Assembly: GCF_002873335.1 (NCBI RefSeq)
Contig: NZ_MCUW01000003.1
Coordinates: 1 to 64,000 of the forward strand
Direction of reading: 5' to 3'
From: Vibrio sp. 10N.286.49.B1
GTDB taxonomy: Bacteria > Pseudomonadota > Gammaproteobacteria > Enterobacterales > Vibrionaceae
Length of the DNA: 64,000 nt
The notes beneath the pieces were generated by a model that worked only from the letters and a program-made list of their open reading frames with translations, did not search any database and was not told the DNA's origin. The translations under genes were made by a program, and so were the position numbers. Shown one piece after another: positions 1 through 9,250 of this stretch; positions within the stretch are counted from its first letter, which is position 1; each line of letters begins with the position of its first letter.

Positions 1-3000
1 GTACAACTACGACTGAAGCCAGCATTGATGTGTCTGTCGAGTCTGTCAATGATATTCCAGTGGCTGGTTCAACGACTTACTCAGTTGATGAAGACGGTAT
101 CATCACTATCTCTGACGACCAATTGCTTGCCAACTCAAGTGATGTGGAAGGAGAGGTGAGTGTTAGCGATGTGTCTTACTCAGGCACAGACGGTATCTTT
201 ACCGATAATGGTGATGGTACCTACAGCTTCGCTCCGAATGAAAACTTCAATGGCGATGTATCACTAGATGTGATTGTCGCTGATGAAGATGGTGCTACTG
301 TTGGTACGACTGCTGGTATTGAGGTTATCGCGATCAACGATGCGCCGGTATCAGGCGACCTTGCTTACAGTGTTGATGAAGACGGTTCTATTACCTTGAC
401 TCAAGATCAGCTATTGGCACAAGCAGGAGATATCGATGGTGATGAGCTAACTGCTTCTAACCTTACTGCGGGAGACAACGCAACAGTAACAGATAATGGT
501 AACGGCAGCTTCACTATCACGCCAGATGCCAACTTCAACGGAGATATCGATCTGAACTTTGATATCTCTGACGGAACAGAAACGATCGTTGCAAATGCGG
601 ATCTCACTGTTAACCCAATCAATGATCCAGCAACATCGGAGCCAATTGACCTTCAAGGTATTGAAGATAATGCAATCATCATTTCTCAGGAAGACTTGTT
701 GAAGCATGCGCAAGACATTGATGGCGATGATTTAACCGCCAAAGATCTGTCCATCGATGAGTCATTTGGATCACTGGTTGATAACACTGATGGTACGTGG
801 ACATTTACGCCAACAGAAAACTACAACGGCGATGTTCCATTCAACTTCAACGTTGATGACGGTACTGAACTAACACCAGTTCAAGGCAATATCGACATAG
901 AGGCTGTTAACGATGAACCTCAGGCACCTGCAATAGAAATGCAGGGAGAAGAAGACCAAATCATGGTAATCGACCCTGAATACATCTTGGCACAAGCAAG
1001 CGACTTAGATGGAGACGAACTCACACTTGAAAGCATTAGTGTTAAGGCGCCACAGAACGCGCAATTGCAGCAGCAACCTGACGGCATGTATCACCTTGTT
1101 ACATCGCAAGATTTTAACGGCTTAGTAGAGCTAGCCTATGAAATTACAGATGGCGAAGCGACTGCTGAAGGCTCTCTAAATGTTGATGTCATTCCTGTGA
1201 ATGATGCACCATTTAACGATGGAAATGCCTTCTTAACCACCAACGAAGATGGCGCATTTACCTTCGATTCATCCGACATGCTTGACCTATTTGGCGATAT
1301 TGATACCGAAAACTTAGTCATTTCTCGAATTATCATGCCAGATGGAGAAGATGCAGGTGACCTAAATGACAATGGAGATGGTACTTGGACATTCACGCCG
1401 ACGGGGGATTTTGCCGGAACTTCAGGACTACAAGTTGTCGCGTCCGATGGCGAATTTGAAACTGCACTCGACATTCCAGTGTTTGTTCGTCCAGTTGCGG
1501 ATGGAGCCGTTATCACCACGGATCACGAAGGGCCGTTAGTGTTCTCTGAAGATTCAACTGGTCATTTAGGGCTTAACGTTGACCTCATTGATGACTCAGA
1601 AATGCTCAGCAACTTGGTCATGACTGGTTTCCCTGTAGGATTTGAAGTAAGTGATGGTGAGAACACTGTCATTATTACCGAGCCGGGACAAATGATCAGT
1701 ATCACTAACTGGAACATAGATGATCTGCAGTTAACACCACCAGAAGATTACTCTGGAAACTTCTTCGTAACCGTCAGCGCGACAACCGTTGATTATGGTG
1801 ATGAGCCGTTACCGGAGCCAGAAGGTAGTGAGATTGCTGGCGACTTTGATACAACGCTTGGCGAACCAATCATTCTGACAGAAGAGGACTTGATTGGCAT
1901 GGCGCAAAATATCGACGCGAATGATGACGATGCTATCCAAATGGTTCACCTGGTTGATCCTAACCAAGGAGCAATGATTGACAATGGTGATGGTACTTGG
2001 ACCTTTAGTCCAGCCGATGGCTTTACTGGTGAAGTGGACTTCGCCTATGTAGTTGAACGTGATGGCATCCTTCATGATGAACAAAGTACTATTGGTGTTC
2101 ACGAAAATGAAGGACAAATCTCGGATGGACCGCAGATTGAATCGATTGCATCAGCTACTGTCAAGGAGAGTGAACCACTTAACTTCACCGATAGTGACAT
2201 GCTAGGCACCTTAAGTTCTGAAACTGGTGAAATGAACATCGAATCAGTGACGTTACTTGAAGGTGAGGGGCTAATCGAGTCTGACGGGCAGGGTGGTTAT
2301 CAGTTCACTCCAGCTGAAGGTTATACAGGTAGTGCCCAAATAGGGTTCGTTGCCACCGATGGCGAGAACAGCGTAGAAAGTCACTTCAATATATCGGTTG
2401 ATGAACAAACATCTGGAGCAGTAGAACCAATAGCTCTATCCGACGATGGTTCTATCGGCATCAGTGGTGAACAGGTTCTTCAAAACCTTGATGTAGCAGA
2501 TGATGCAAGTTTGTCTGAACTCAACTACACCGGTGACGAAGGAGCATTAGTGCCATCCGGTGACGACCAATGGACATTCTGGCCGGATCCAGAGTTCAGT
2601 GGTGATATTCCATTAGAAGCAACGGTGCAATCTGGAGGGGAAGAACAAACATTGGAAACAACCATGAATGTTGAAACTGCACCAGAAGCATCGCCAGTAT
2701 CCAGTCCTGAACCAGAGACAGCGGCAGCAGATACTGAAACTCTTCAAGAAACTGTTGAAGCGACATCGGCAGACGAGACAGCTACTGAAGAAGAAGCAGC
2801 AGATGTTACTGCAGCACCAGGCACAGATGTGAACTTGTCGATACCAGATGAAGTAACTTCAGTTGAAGGTGTTGAGCAGGTTGAACTTTCCGGTGTCCCT
2901 GAAGGAGCATCAGTCAGTGGCGCACTAGATAATGGTGACGGCTCTTACACAGTGTCGGGCGACTTGTCACAACCGGTGACAATGTCGCTAGGTGACACCT

Positions 3001-3290
3001 TTGAAGGTGAGGCATCAATATCATTCCAAGGTGTTGATGAGTTAGATACACCAATAGAAGGAGCAACAGCAACGACAACTATTGAAGTTGATGACCAATA
3101 CGCAATGCAAGCTAGTAGCCAATCTCCAGCGGATACTTCAGGTCTGCAAGATGCAGGTGGCAGTGGCGACTGGACATCAGGCGACAACACCGATACTGGT
3201 ATTGACTTTACTGATGACTCTGGAAGCTTCGGTCACGACGACCAATCGTCGGGAGGAAGTCAGCACGATATCGACGACAACAACTTCTAG
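1..3290 (+). CDS. Giant cadherin-like tandem-repeat surface protein, C-terminal part (5' end outside window)
   Basis: The reading frame is open to the left edge (first full codon at position 3), so the gene starts upstream; the GTG at 30 is not its start. About nine imperfect repeats of 85-100 residues are visible. Most begin with an ND-P/ED-G motif and contain the block D-NGDGT-F-P--NF-GD, typical of the tandem-95 / cadherin-like (VCBS-type) domains of large bacterial adhesins. Repeats 1-5 are regular; later ones are diverged. They are followed by a Glu/Ala/Thr-rich linker (about residues 880-930 from 30) and an Asp/Ser/Gly-rich tail. The protein is very acidic, which fits calcium-stabilised repeats. 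No RTX nonapeptides (GGxGxDxL) or sortase signal are seen at the C-terminus. An adhesin role is inferred from the family. A terminator follows the stop. Confidence 0.85.
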   Translation, partial: TTTTEASIDVSVESVNDIPVAGSTTYSVDEDGIITISDDQLLANSSDVEGEVSVSDVSYSGTDGIFTDNGDGTYSFAPNENFNGDVSLDVIVADEDGATVGTTAGIEVIAINDAPVSGDLAYSVDEDGSITLTQDQLLAQAGDIDGDELTASNLTAGDNATVTDNGNGSFTITPDANFNGDIDLNFDISDGTETIVANADLTVNPINDPATSEPIDLQGIEDNAIIISQEDLLKHAQDIDGDDLTAKDLSIDESFGSLVDNTDGTWTFTPTENYNGDVPFNFNVDDGTELTPVQGNIDIEAVNDEPQAPAIEMQGEEDQIMVIDPEYILAQASDLDGDELTLESISVKAPQNAQLQQQPDGMYHLVTSQDFNGLVELAYEITDGEATAEGSLNVDVIPVNDAPFNDGNAFLTTNEDGAFTFDSSDMLDLFGDIDTENLVISRIIMPDGEDAGDLNDNGDGTWTFTPTGDFAGTSGLQVVASDGEFETALDIPVFVRPVADGAVITTDHEGPLVFSEDSTGHLGLNVDLIDDSEMLSNLVMTGFPVGFEVSDGENTVIITEPGQMISITNWNIDDLQLTPPEDYSGNFFVTVSATTVDYGDEPLPEPEGSEIAGDFDTTLGEPIILTEEDLIGMAQNIDANDDDAIQMVHLVDPNQGAMIDNGDGTWTFSPADGFTGEVDFAYVVERDGILHDEQSTIGVHENEGQISDGPQIESIASATVKESEPLNFTDSDMLGTLSSETGEMNIESVTLLEGEGLIESDGQGGYQFTPAEGYTGSAQIGFVATDGENSVESHFNISVDEQTSGAVEPIALSDDGSIGISGEQVLQNLDVADDASLSELNYTGDEGALVPSGDDQWTFWPDPEFSGDIPLEATVQSGGEEQTLETTMNVETAPEASPVSSPEPETAAADTETLQETVEATSADETATEEEAADVTAAPGTDVNLSIPDEVTSVEGVEQVELSGVPEGASVSGALDNGDGSYTVSGDLSQPVTMSLGDTFEGEASISFQGVDELDTPIEGATATTTIEVDDQYAMQASSQSPADTSGLQDAGGSGDWTSGDNTDTGIDFTDDSGSFGHDDQSSGGSQHDIDDNNF

Positions 3291-3316
3291 TGACTAACGA
3301 GTGAACTAGAATCTTC

Positions 3317-3356
3317 AAAGCCCGTGTAAGACACAAGCACGGGCTTTTGTTTTCTA
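3317..3356 (+). terminator. Rho-independent terminator after the adhesin gene
   Basis: AAAGCCCGTG (3317-3326) pairs with CACGGGCTTT (3338-3347), followed by a T-rich run. It lies 27 bases after the stop codon. Confidence 0.85.
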
Positions 3357-3629
3357 ATAATCACATTACTAATCAACGATTAAGGAATGTGATTATTAGG
3401 TATTTTATGGTAAATCCAGATTATCGTTAAATACGGCTACATTTGATGAAGGGATAGAGGCTTTACTTAGGATATTTTAAGCTCACGTACATCTAATTTA
3501 ACATAAGATAGATAATACGCACCTAAAGTATGGGAGTAATTTAGTAGTGTCCGGTTTGAGCCATTTTAAAATGTCCTCCTAAGCTTACCGATATTGGTCT
3601 ATTTAAGAGTTATCCGGATGCTTATTACT

Positions 3630-4290
3630 ATGAGTGAAAAAGATATTCATCGATTCAAGGTTCCTACTGACGTACGTGAAAACGACTACGCCAAGTTGAC
3701 GGTGCTATCATTCTGAATCTGTCTGTGCGTCATTTCCGGCGTTTACTGAAACTTATTCATGAGCATTACTCCGACTTCTCACCAACGTTCGCTCTGGGAA
3801 AACTGACTGAACTACACAATCTATCAGTCTCCAAAGAAACACTCCGTCAATGGATGATCGCCGACGGACTGTGATTTCCATATTCACAACGCAAAGCCTC
3901 GGATCTGGGTCTATAAGCCTCGTTACCGTCGTGATTGCCTGGGTGAACTTATCCAAATTGACGACTCCGATCATGACTGGTTTGAAGGCCGCAGTGACCA
4001 ATGCTGCCTATTAGTGTTCACTGATGATGCGACTGGTCGTTTGATGAACCTAAATTCAGTGAAACATAATCCGCGTTTGACTACTGTTGACGACACGTGA
4101 ATACCTCAATGAGTACGGAAAACCCATAACATTTTACAGTGACAAATACTCTATTTATTGAATCAATCAACAGAAACACAAACTGGTTAAAGAGATGCGC
4201 TTACAAGGCATCAACACCATCGAGCAAGCCAACACCTGGTTCCCTACTTCATCGCCGATTTTAACCTGTACGCGCTGGCTTAATAACACT
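3630..4290 (+). pseudogene. Decayed ISNCY-type transposase remnant
   Basis: Translating across frames gives the pieces of a DDE transposase: an ATG at 3630 with MSEKDIHRFKV, then after a frameshift LNLSVRHFRRLLKLIHEH (helix-turn-helix region), then SVSKETLRQWMIADGL, then YKPRYRRDCLGELIQID and DSDHDWFEGRSDQCCLLVF-DDATGRLMN (two acidic catalytic positions), then REYLNEYGKPITFYSDKYSIF. Frameshifts, stops and a missing stretch after the first helix-turn-helix piece make it non-functional. The order and spacing fit ISNCY/IS1202-like elements by memory; the exact IS was not identified. Homology fades after about 4290. A possible left end begins near 3545 (AGTGTCCGGTTTGA), but no matching right inverted repeat was found. 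Confidence 0.7.
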
Positions 4291-4299
4291 GTTTCCATC

Positions 4300-5320
4300 A
4301 ACCCTATGGCTGAAAAGCTACTAGCGCATTTTTTAAATCGATGAAGTACTGCGGTACTTGTTACGCCCACGGGTCGAGAATTTAATCCAAAGGATATGGG
4401 CAATGAACATCGTGAATTGGCTGAGTTACAGGGTCACATCAATCACTCCTCGGTTTATCCTGCTAGAGAGAATGATTTGTAATATAGCCATGAGTTTAAT
4501 AGCGTTGTAATGATCTCCAAGGTCACCCGTAACGCTAAACCTTGTTCATGCGAGGCACCGCCTCTTGAACGCAGTAGTCAAGACGCGTCATCTTTCCTAC
4601 CCAAGCGCTCGAGCTAATACAAAAATTGAGCGGGTTGTTATTGCGTAATTCCGTGATTGAGTTGTGATTTAATGACTTTTTTCCCCTAATATAAGTTGGC
4701 GATGATGATGACGTAAATTAGGGTTCGGAACATAAGCGCTTATTTATTTGACGGTCTAATATAATCCAGTCACCCCAAAAACCTTAATGTGAATAACACC
4801 ATCGATAAGTGTCGATGGGCTCGACCAATCGGATTTTTCATCTGTTCTAATTTCGTTAAAATGCTTTTCGCTATAACGGATGCTGACTTTCGCAAGAACT
4901 TCTGATTTACTGCGCAGAATAATGTTGTTCATATTGTAAGCTGAGTGATTGAGAGTAAGCAATTATCTGACTACCATCGCTGTCATCATGCCCCACGAAA
5001 TGACGGTATAATAATTTTTGATAGCCCATGAGTTATAGTGCATTACCTCTTTATTAAAATAGCATTGGCAATGGAAATAAATACAAGTAAACCCTAGTCT
5101 ATACCATCTATTATAGATCTCCATTATTAATCGAACACGTTCAATTAATATTCACAAAACCATTGAATACCTTGGTATCATAACTGTAATTAAATTCAAT
5201 ATTTATACATAAACACATATAAATAGAACCTGCCAATGAGTTTATGTTTTTAGTTATTTTTATTCGTTTTTATTAACAAATACTATTTACAGCGTGATTA
5301 TTTTGATTATTCTATAAATG
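4300..5320. other. Gene-poor stretch, no supported gene
   Basis: Following the IS remnant there is about 1 kb of AT-rich sequence without a convincing coding frame. A 68-codon frame on the minus strand (4756-4962) has no recognisable domain or convincing ribosome binding site. The region looks like decayed insertion material plus the 5' region of the small gene at 5369. Confidence 0.6.
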
Positions 5321-5368
5321 AACGGTCGGACAGAGACCGAATAATTAAATATAGAAAAGGAACATTCT

Positions 5369-5620
5369 ATGACACTACCTCTGATGTGGTTTGAAACAAG
5401 TTATACACGAATTAAAAAGTGGGATACCGAAGGGCTTTCTCTGTTAGAAGCAGAATCAGCACTAGACACCTATTTAACAGACAATAACCCTATTTCACTT
5501 GAAATGGCGGACTACGTTGCAGAAAACTGGACTTGTAGACGAATACAAATGCTGGATGCAGATGCTCGTCGTACGCTAATGAGGATATGGGATGAACGCG
5601 AAATCGCAGCACAGACGTAA
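5369..5620 (+). CDS. Small uncharacterised protein, 83 aa
   Basis: The frame starts with ATG after a good ribosome binding site (AAAGGAAC, 9-16 bases upstream) and is followed by a strong terminator, so it is probably a real gene. The protein has no signal peptide or membrane segment. It contains two likely amphipathic helices rich in Glu/Asp and Arg (LSLLEAESALDTYL and ADARRTLMRIWDEREI) and two tryptophan-containing motifs (LMWFETS, ENWTCRR). I do not recognise the family. The 5' leader has a short stem CGGTC/GACCG at 5323-5339. It is adjacent to the decayed IS on one side and convergent with the DUF3634 gene on the other. Confidence 0.6.
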   Translation: MTLPLMWFETSYTRIKKWDTEGLSLLEAESALDTYLTDNNPISLEMADYVAENWTCRRIQMLDADARRTLMRIWDEREIAAQT

Positions 5621-5635
5621 ATCGACTCGTAGAGC

Positions 5636-5672
5636 TAATCAAGGTAGATCTTTACTACCTTGATTTCTTTTG
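5636..5672. terminator. Bidirectional terminator between the 83-aa gene and DUF3634 gene
   Basis: AATCAAGGTAG (about 5638) pairs with CTACCTTGATT, loop ATCTTTA, followed by TTCTTTTG. It overlaps the end of the convergent minus-strand gene. Confidence 0.75.
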
Positions 5673-5972
5673 CCCTTTTGATTTAAAGTTCTGGTATGGA
5701 AATACATTCCTGATTCTTTGCTGACTTTTCTTATTAATTGATTTTGTGAATTTTAATAGCATGCCAGAACGTGTTTGGTATACTTTCAATATTCCCGTGA
5801 TATGATCACGTTCAGATATATCTTTAAGGTTATGATGGAATGAAGGTGGTATGTGCCCTTTTATTTTCAATAGCTTTCCATCTGATATTTGAACGGTGAG
5901 TACTGGTCGGTCTATTGCAACTAACCAAAATACCAATAGCGCACCAAGTAAAATAACATACAACATGTACAA
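5655..5972 (-). CDS. DUF3634 family membrane-anchored protein
   Basis: 105 residues. An N-terminal hydrophobic helix (about residues 2-20, YMLYVILLGALLVFWLVAI) is followed by DRPVLTVQISDGKLLKIKGHIPPSF and a basic C-terminal tail. The core (the GH-PP-F, SG and QQRIRNVFP motifs) matches the DUF3634 family, which is common in Vibrionaceae and has no known function. It probably sits in the inner membrane with the soluble part in the cytoplasm or periplasm. It lies 10 bases after matP on the same strand, so the two are probably co-transcribed. The assignment is from recalled family sequence. Confidence 0.75.
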   Translation of the reverse strand: MYMLYVILLGALLVFWLVAIDRPVLTVQISDGKLLKIKGHIPPSFHHNLKDISERDHITGILKVYQTRSGMLLKFTKSINKKSQQRIRNVFPYQNFKSKGQKKSR

Positions 5973-5982
5973 ACCTCCTTAT

Positions 5983-6435
5983 TTACTCATCATCAAGTAG
6001 TTTACTTAAATCTTCCTTCAAACTACTTACTGTTTGTGTTGCTTTCTCGCTTCGAGATGCTTCACTCAACAAGTACTCAATAGCTTCAGAAAGCGTACAT
6101 CCAAGCTCATTTGCTCTATGAGACAACTTTTCCCAAACACGAAAATCCAAATCAATGGACTTCTTTTTGGTGTGGATCTGCTCAGCATTATAATGACGTT
6201 TTCTTTTTGCTCTAATGGCCTGCTTCAGCTTGTTATCAACATCGGATGACATATGCTGACCAATCCAATCCAACACAAGTGTTGGTTCATTTTCAATGGC
6301 TTTTAACTGTGAAATCGCCGCATCAATTTCACTCGTATCGACATATCGTGTGATGTTTTCTCCGTCTCGATACTTTTTTGACAAATATTGCCATTTCCAA
6401 CCACACTCTAAGTTTTCAAGTTGTTGGTATTTCAT
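5983..6435 (-). CDS. matP: Macrodomain Ter protein MatP
   Basis: 150 residues, the usual MatP length. MatP binds 13-bp matS sites (GTGACRNYGTCAC) in the terminus region and organises the Ter macrodomain, linking it to the division machinery through ZapB. Diagnostic stretches are LENLECGWKWQYLSKKYRDG near the N-terminus, LVLDWIGQH in the middle, and the ribbon-helix-helix DNA-binding part KKKSIDLDFRVWEKLSHRA followed by a C-terminal coiled coil. As in E. coli it is divergent from lonH (ycbZ) and next to fabA. Two perfect matS sites occur in this window (17992 and 56605), which supports both the gene call and the chromosomal position. Confidence 0.97.
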   Translation of the reverse strand: MKYQQLENLECGWKWQYLSKKYRDGENITRYVDTSEIDAAISQLKAIENEPTLVLDWIGQHMSSDVDNKLKQAIRAKRKRHYNAEQIHTKKKSIDLDFRVWEKLSHRANELGCTLSEAIEYLLSEASRSEKATQTVSSLKEDLSKLLDDE

Positions 6436-6606
6436 TACATTTGCCTCTGCATTGATTAGAGTGACAGCGTAACCCAGTTAGCATGACTTCTCAATCTTTC
6501 CTAGTTCAAAGTGCGAATCTAATCTCGTTGATTTACGTCCGATTGACTAACTTTAGTTATCAAATCGTTGTATACTCCATGCAAATCTAAACTAAGTCCC
6601 CAAACA

Positions 6607-8244
6607 ATGAATCAAGTCCTTTGGCAAGATGTCTGCCCGCAATATGATGAGTTTCAAACCGCGTTAGATAATGTTTTAAACATTGCTCCAAAATCCTTAT
6701 TCGACCTGCAACCTAGGTTGAGACAAACTGTACAATATTTTGCCTCAAGTGCTTGCTTCTCTAAGGTGTTAGTCATTAAAGATGGTGGCAGTTTAGCTTA
6801 TCGTAAGCTCATTGCAGATGAACTACGTAGCTTGGGAGAACACGTCATTGTCGCCCAGGATGCACGTTCAGAAATACTGTTTGATCGATATGACATCGCC
6901 GACGGTTTAACACACACGAAACAAGGCCTAATTCACCAATCGAATGATGGTATTTTGTTAGCTTCTGCCAACACGGTTTTATCTTCTGTGATTAGCTGGA
7001 GTAATACGAAGGCATTGCTCCAGGGCGCGCAACTTGAAGCAACACCCATCAATGCTCTAAACAGCCAAATTGAACAACCGATTTATTCATCCGACTTCAA
7101 ACTAATTATCATCGGAGATAGAGACCAACTAGCCGATTTTGATTACCTTGAAGCCGAATATCGCTCAGGATTCATGCAGTACACGGAGCTGGAAAGTGAT
7201 TTCAAAGTCAACACAGACTCTATCGAACTTTACCTTGGCTTTGTGAAACAATTAGTCACCAATAATCTTGCTGATTACCGCTTAGATACATCCGCTTATC
7301 TCCGATTGCTGCAAGCAGGTGCTCGCGAAACTGAAGACAAACAATATGTCCCTCTTTCTCTTGATTGGCATCTTGCTGTTTTGGGAGAAGCGTCATCGTA
7401 CTGCTCTAACCAAACGATTTCCGCAGGTCATATTGAGTCTGCAATTGTTGCAAAGCGCTATCGTGAGGCTTATTTGCCAACACGTGCGGTAGACGACATC
7501 CTAGAAGGACAAGTCGTTATCGAGACGCTAGGTGAACAAGTCGGCCAAGTTAATGGCCTTACTGTTATCGATATGCCTGGACACCCACTCTCTTATGGTG
7601 AGCCCGCTCGTATCTCTTGTGTTGTGCACTTTGGAGATGGCGACATTGCAGATGTTGAACGGAAAGTTGACTTAGGTGGTAACATCCATGCTAAAGGCAT
7701 GATGATCATGCAAGCATTTGTGAGTTCAGAATTAAACTTAGATGCCCCGCTACCCTATTCTGCTTCGATTGTGTTCGAACAATCGTATTGTGAAGTTGAT
7801 GGTGATAGCGCGTCTCTTGCAGAACTATGTTCCTTAGTCAGTGCATTATCCGGTTATGCTATCGACCAACAGATCGCGGTCACGGGCGCCGTTGACCAAT
7901 TCGGTCGAGTACAAGCCGTTGGCGGTTTAAACGAAAAAGTAGAAGGCTTTTACAGTGTCTGTAAACACCAAGGTTTTACAGGCCAGCATGGTGTTATTTT
8001 ACCAAAGACCAACGTACAGCATCTTGCGTTAAGTACTGAGGTTGTTGAAAGTATTAAAAATGGTCAATTCCACATTTGGGCGGTTTCCCATGTGGATGAA
8101 GTGATTCCATTACTTCTTGGCAAGCCATTTAAAAGTGAATCAGAAGAAAGTGTCTTAAGTAAGATTGCTGAACGTATTGAAAACTTCGAGAAACTCGAAC
8201 TACCCGAAACCATGTTAGAAAAGATTAAAAACTGGTTTGTTTAG
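6607..8244 (+). CDS. lonH: Lon-like protease LonH/YcbZ family
   Basis: 545 residues from the ATG at 6607; an in-frame TTG at 6568 would add 13 residues unlike the family. The order matP-lonH-fabA is the same as in E. coli. The C-terminal half is a Lon protease domain with the Ser-Lys dyad: Ser in EVDGDSASLAEL (about residue 415) and Lys in GGLNEKVEGF (about residue 455). The stretches GQVNGLTVIDMPGHP and GGNIHAKGMMIMQAF are typical of LonB-type proteases. The N-terminal ATPase-like half lacks a classical Walker A motif (the region reads VLVIKDGGSLAYRK), as in E. coli YcbZ, so ATP-dependent unfolding is doubtful. Substrates are unknown; it is probably cytoplasmic. Confidence 0.92.
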   Translation: MNQVLWQDVCPQYDEFQTALDNVLNIAPKSLFDLQPRLRQTVQYFASSACFSKVLVIKDGGSLAYRKLIADELRSLGEHVIVAQDARSEILFDRYDIADGLTHTKQGLIHQSNDGILLASANTVLSSVISWSNTKALLQGAQLEATPINALNSQIEQPIYSSDFKLIIIGDRDQLADFDYLEAEYRSGFMQYTELESDFKVNTDSIELYLGFVKQLVTNNLADYRLDTSAYLRLLQAGARETEDKQYVPLSLDWHLAVLGEASSYCSNQTISAGHIESAIVAKRYREAYLPTRAVDDILEGQVVIETLGEQVGQVNGLTVIDMPGHPLSYGEPARISCVVHFGDGDIADVERKVDLGGNIHAKGMMIMQAFVSSELNLDAPLPYSASIVFEQSYCEVDGDSASLAELCSLVSALSGYAIDQQIAVTGAVDQFGRVQAVGGLNEKVEGFYSVCKHQGFTGQHGVILPKTNVQHLALSTEVVESIKNGQFHIWAVSHVDEVIPLLLGKPFKSESEESVLSKIAERIENFEKLELPETMLEKIKNWFV

Positions 8245-8262
8245 TCGTGGTCGGAGTTGTTT

Positions 8263-8280
8263 AGCTTACACGTGTTCTCT
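8263..8280. promoter_or_regulatory. FabR-like operator upstream of fabA
   Basis: AGCTTACACGTGTTCTCT differs at two positions from the E. coli FabR (YijC) site AGCGTACACGTGTTCGCT as I recall it. The site lies 35 bases before the fabA start codon. FabR represses fabA and fabB in response to unsaturated acyl chains. Confidence 0.7.
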
Positions 8281-8315
8281 AAGATGCTTATATTAAAATT
8301 TGGAGTAATTTAAAA

Positions 8316-8834
8316 ATGCAAAACCGACGTGATTCGTATACTCGTGAAGATCTTTTAGCCTCTAGCCGTGGTGAGTTGTTTGGTGAAGGTTACCCTCAGT
8401 TACCTGCTCCAAATATGTTAATGATGGACCGCGTCACTAGAATGTCAGAAACTGAAGGTGACTATGGTAAAGGTCTTGTTGTTGCAGAATTAGATATCAC
8501 ACCTGATCTATGGTTTTTTGATTGCCACTTTATCGGCGACCCTGTCATGCCAGGTTGCTTGGGCTTAGATGCGATGTGGCAACTTGTTGGATTTTATCTT
8601 GGCTGGGTTGGTGGCGAAGGTAAAGGTCGCGCACTTGGTGTGGGCGAACTTAAGTTTATGGGACAAGTTTTGCCAACCGCCAAAAAAGTCACCTACGAAC
8701 TTCATCTAAAACGTGTTGTGAATCGAAAGCTCGTAATGGGCATCGCTGACGGCCGTGTACTTGTGGACGGTAAAGAGATTTACGTAGCGAAAGATTTGAA
8801 AGTTGGTTTGTTTAAAGACACGTCTAGCTTCTAA
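8316..8834 (+). CDS. fabA: 3-hydroxydecanoyl-ACP dehydratase/isomerase FabA
   Basis: 172 residues, the normal FabA length. FabA dehydrates (3R)-hydroxydecanoyl-ACP and isomerises trans-2- to cis-3-decenoyl-ACP, the branch point to unsaturated fatty acids. The hot-dog fold active site is visible: His in [13 protein letters not shown] (about residue 71) and Asp in [12 protein letters not shown] (about residue 85). A ribosome binding site (GGAG, about 13 bases upstream) precedes the ATG. A FabR-like operator at 8263-8280 suggests repression by FabR. It is followed by a terminator and the convergent rmf gene, as in E. coli. Confidence 0.98.
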   Translation: MQNRRDSYTREDLLASSRGELFGEGYPQLPAPNMLMMDRVTRMSETEGDYGKGLVVAELDITPDLWFFDCHFIGDPVMPGCLGLDAMWQLVGFYLGWVGGEGKGRALGVGELKFMGQVLPTAKKVTYELHLKRVVNRKLVMGIADGRVLVDGKEIYVAKDLKVGLFKDTSSF

Positions 8835-8847
8835 TTGATGGGTTATT

Positions 8848-8877
8848 AAAAACGGCTGTATTGGCCGTTTTATTTTA
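8848..8877 (+). terminator. Terminator after fabA
   Basis: AAAACGGC and GCCGTTTT flank the loop TGTATTG, followed by ATTTT. Confidence 0.85.
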
Positions 8878-8913
8878 ACTAAACTCATTAAGTTATAGTG
8901 CATTATAGCTATG

Positions 8914-8948
8914 ACAAAAAGGCCTCCGCTGAGACCTTCATGTTTTAA
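8914..8948 (-). terminator. Probable terminator of rmf
   Basis: GGCCTC-CGCT-GAGACC forms an imperfect stem just downstream of the rmf stop on the minus strand, followed in that direction by a T run (complement of AAAAAGG). Confidence 0.6.
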
Positions 8949-8959
8949 TTCTACTCCGA

Positions 8960-9133
8960 CTATTTGAAAAGTCCTGAATGTCTATCATCCCGCGCATCGC
9001 GCCACCCGCCAAGCCAATATGACTTCGCATCCATTTGTTGATATGGACAGGTTTCCATAGATTTACCGTTCGCCCCCGCTTTGTATCCTTGGGATTGAGC
9101 TCGATCTAAACGGTCACGCTTTTGTCTCTTCAT
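8960..9133 (-). CDS. rmf: Ribosome modulation factor RMF
   Basis: 57 residues from the ATG at 9133, beginning MKRQKRDRLDRAQSQGYKAG. A longer in-frame start nine codons upstream lacks support, while GAGGA sits seven bases before 9133. RMF binds 70S ribosomes in stationary phase and promotes 100S dimer formation (hibernation). The conserved parts SQGYKAG-NGKS, CPYQ and WLGGWR-AR are all present. Its position convergent to fabA is conserved with E. coli. Expression in related species is ppGpp-dependent; no specific operator is visible here. Confidence 0.96.
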   Translation of the reverse strand: MKRQKRDRLDRAQSQGYKAGANGKSMETCPYQQMDAKSYWLGGWRDARDDRHSGLFK

Positions 9134-9250
9134 AGTGCGGTCCTCGCTATACAAGACCAACTGTGTGTTAGCCTTCTAGTATTAAAGATTGGTGGAGTTT
9201 TTATGACTCCTTAGTAATAATTGTCTACTTTCCACCAGAACTCAAGGTGT

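Noticed and set aside
447..713. Long antisense frames within the adhesin, uup, glutamate dehydrogenase and letB genes
   Set aside because: They are shadows of strongly supported genes on the other strand, with no domains or ribosome binding sites.
4756..4962. 68-codon minus-strand frame in the gene-poor region
   Set aside because: No recognisable domain, weak start context and AT-rich non-coding surroundings; not listed as a gene.
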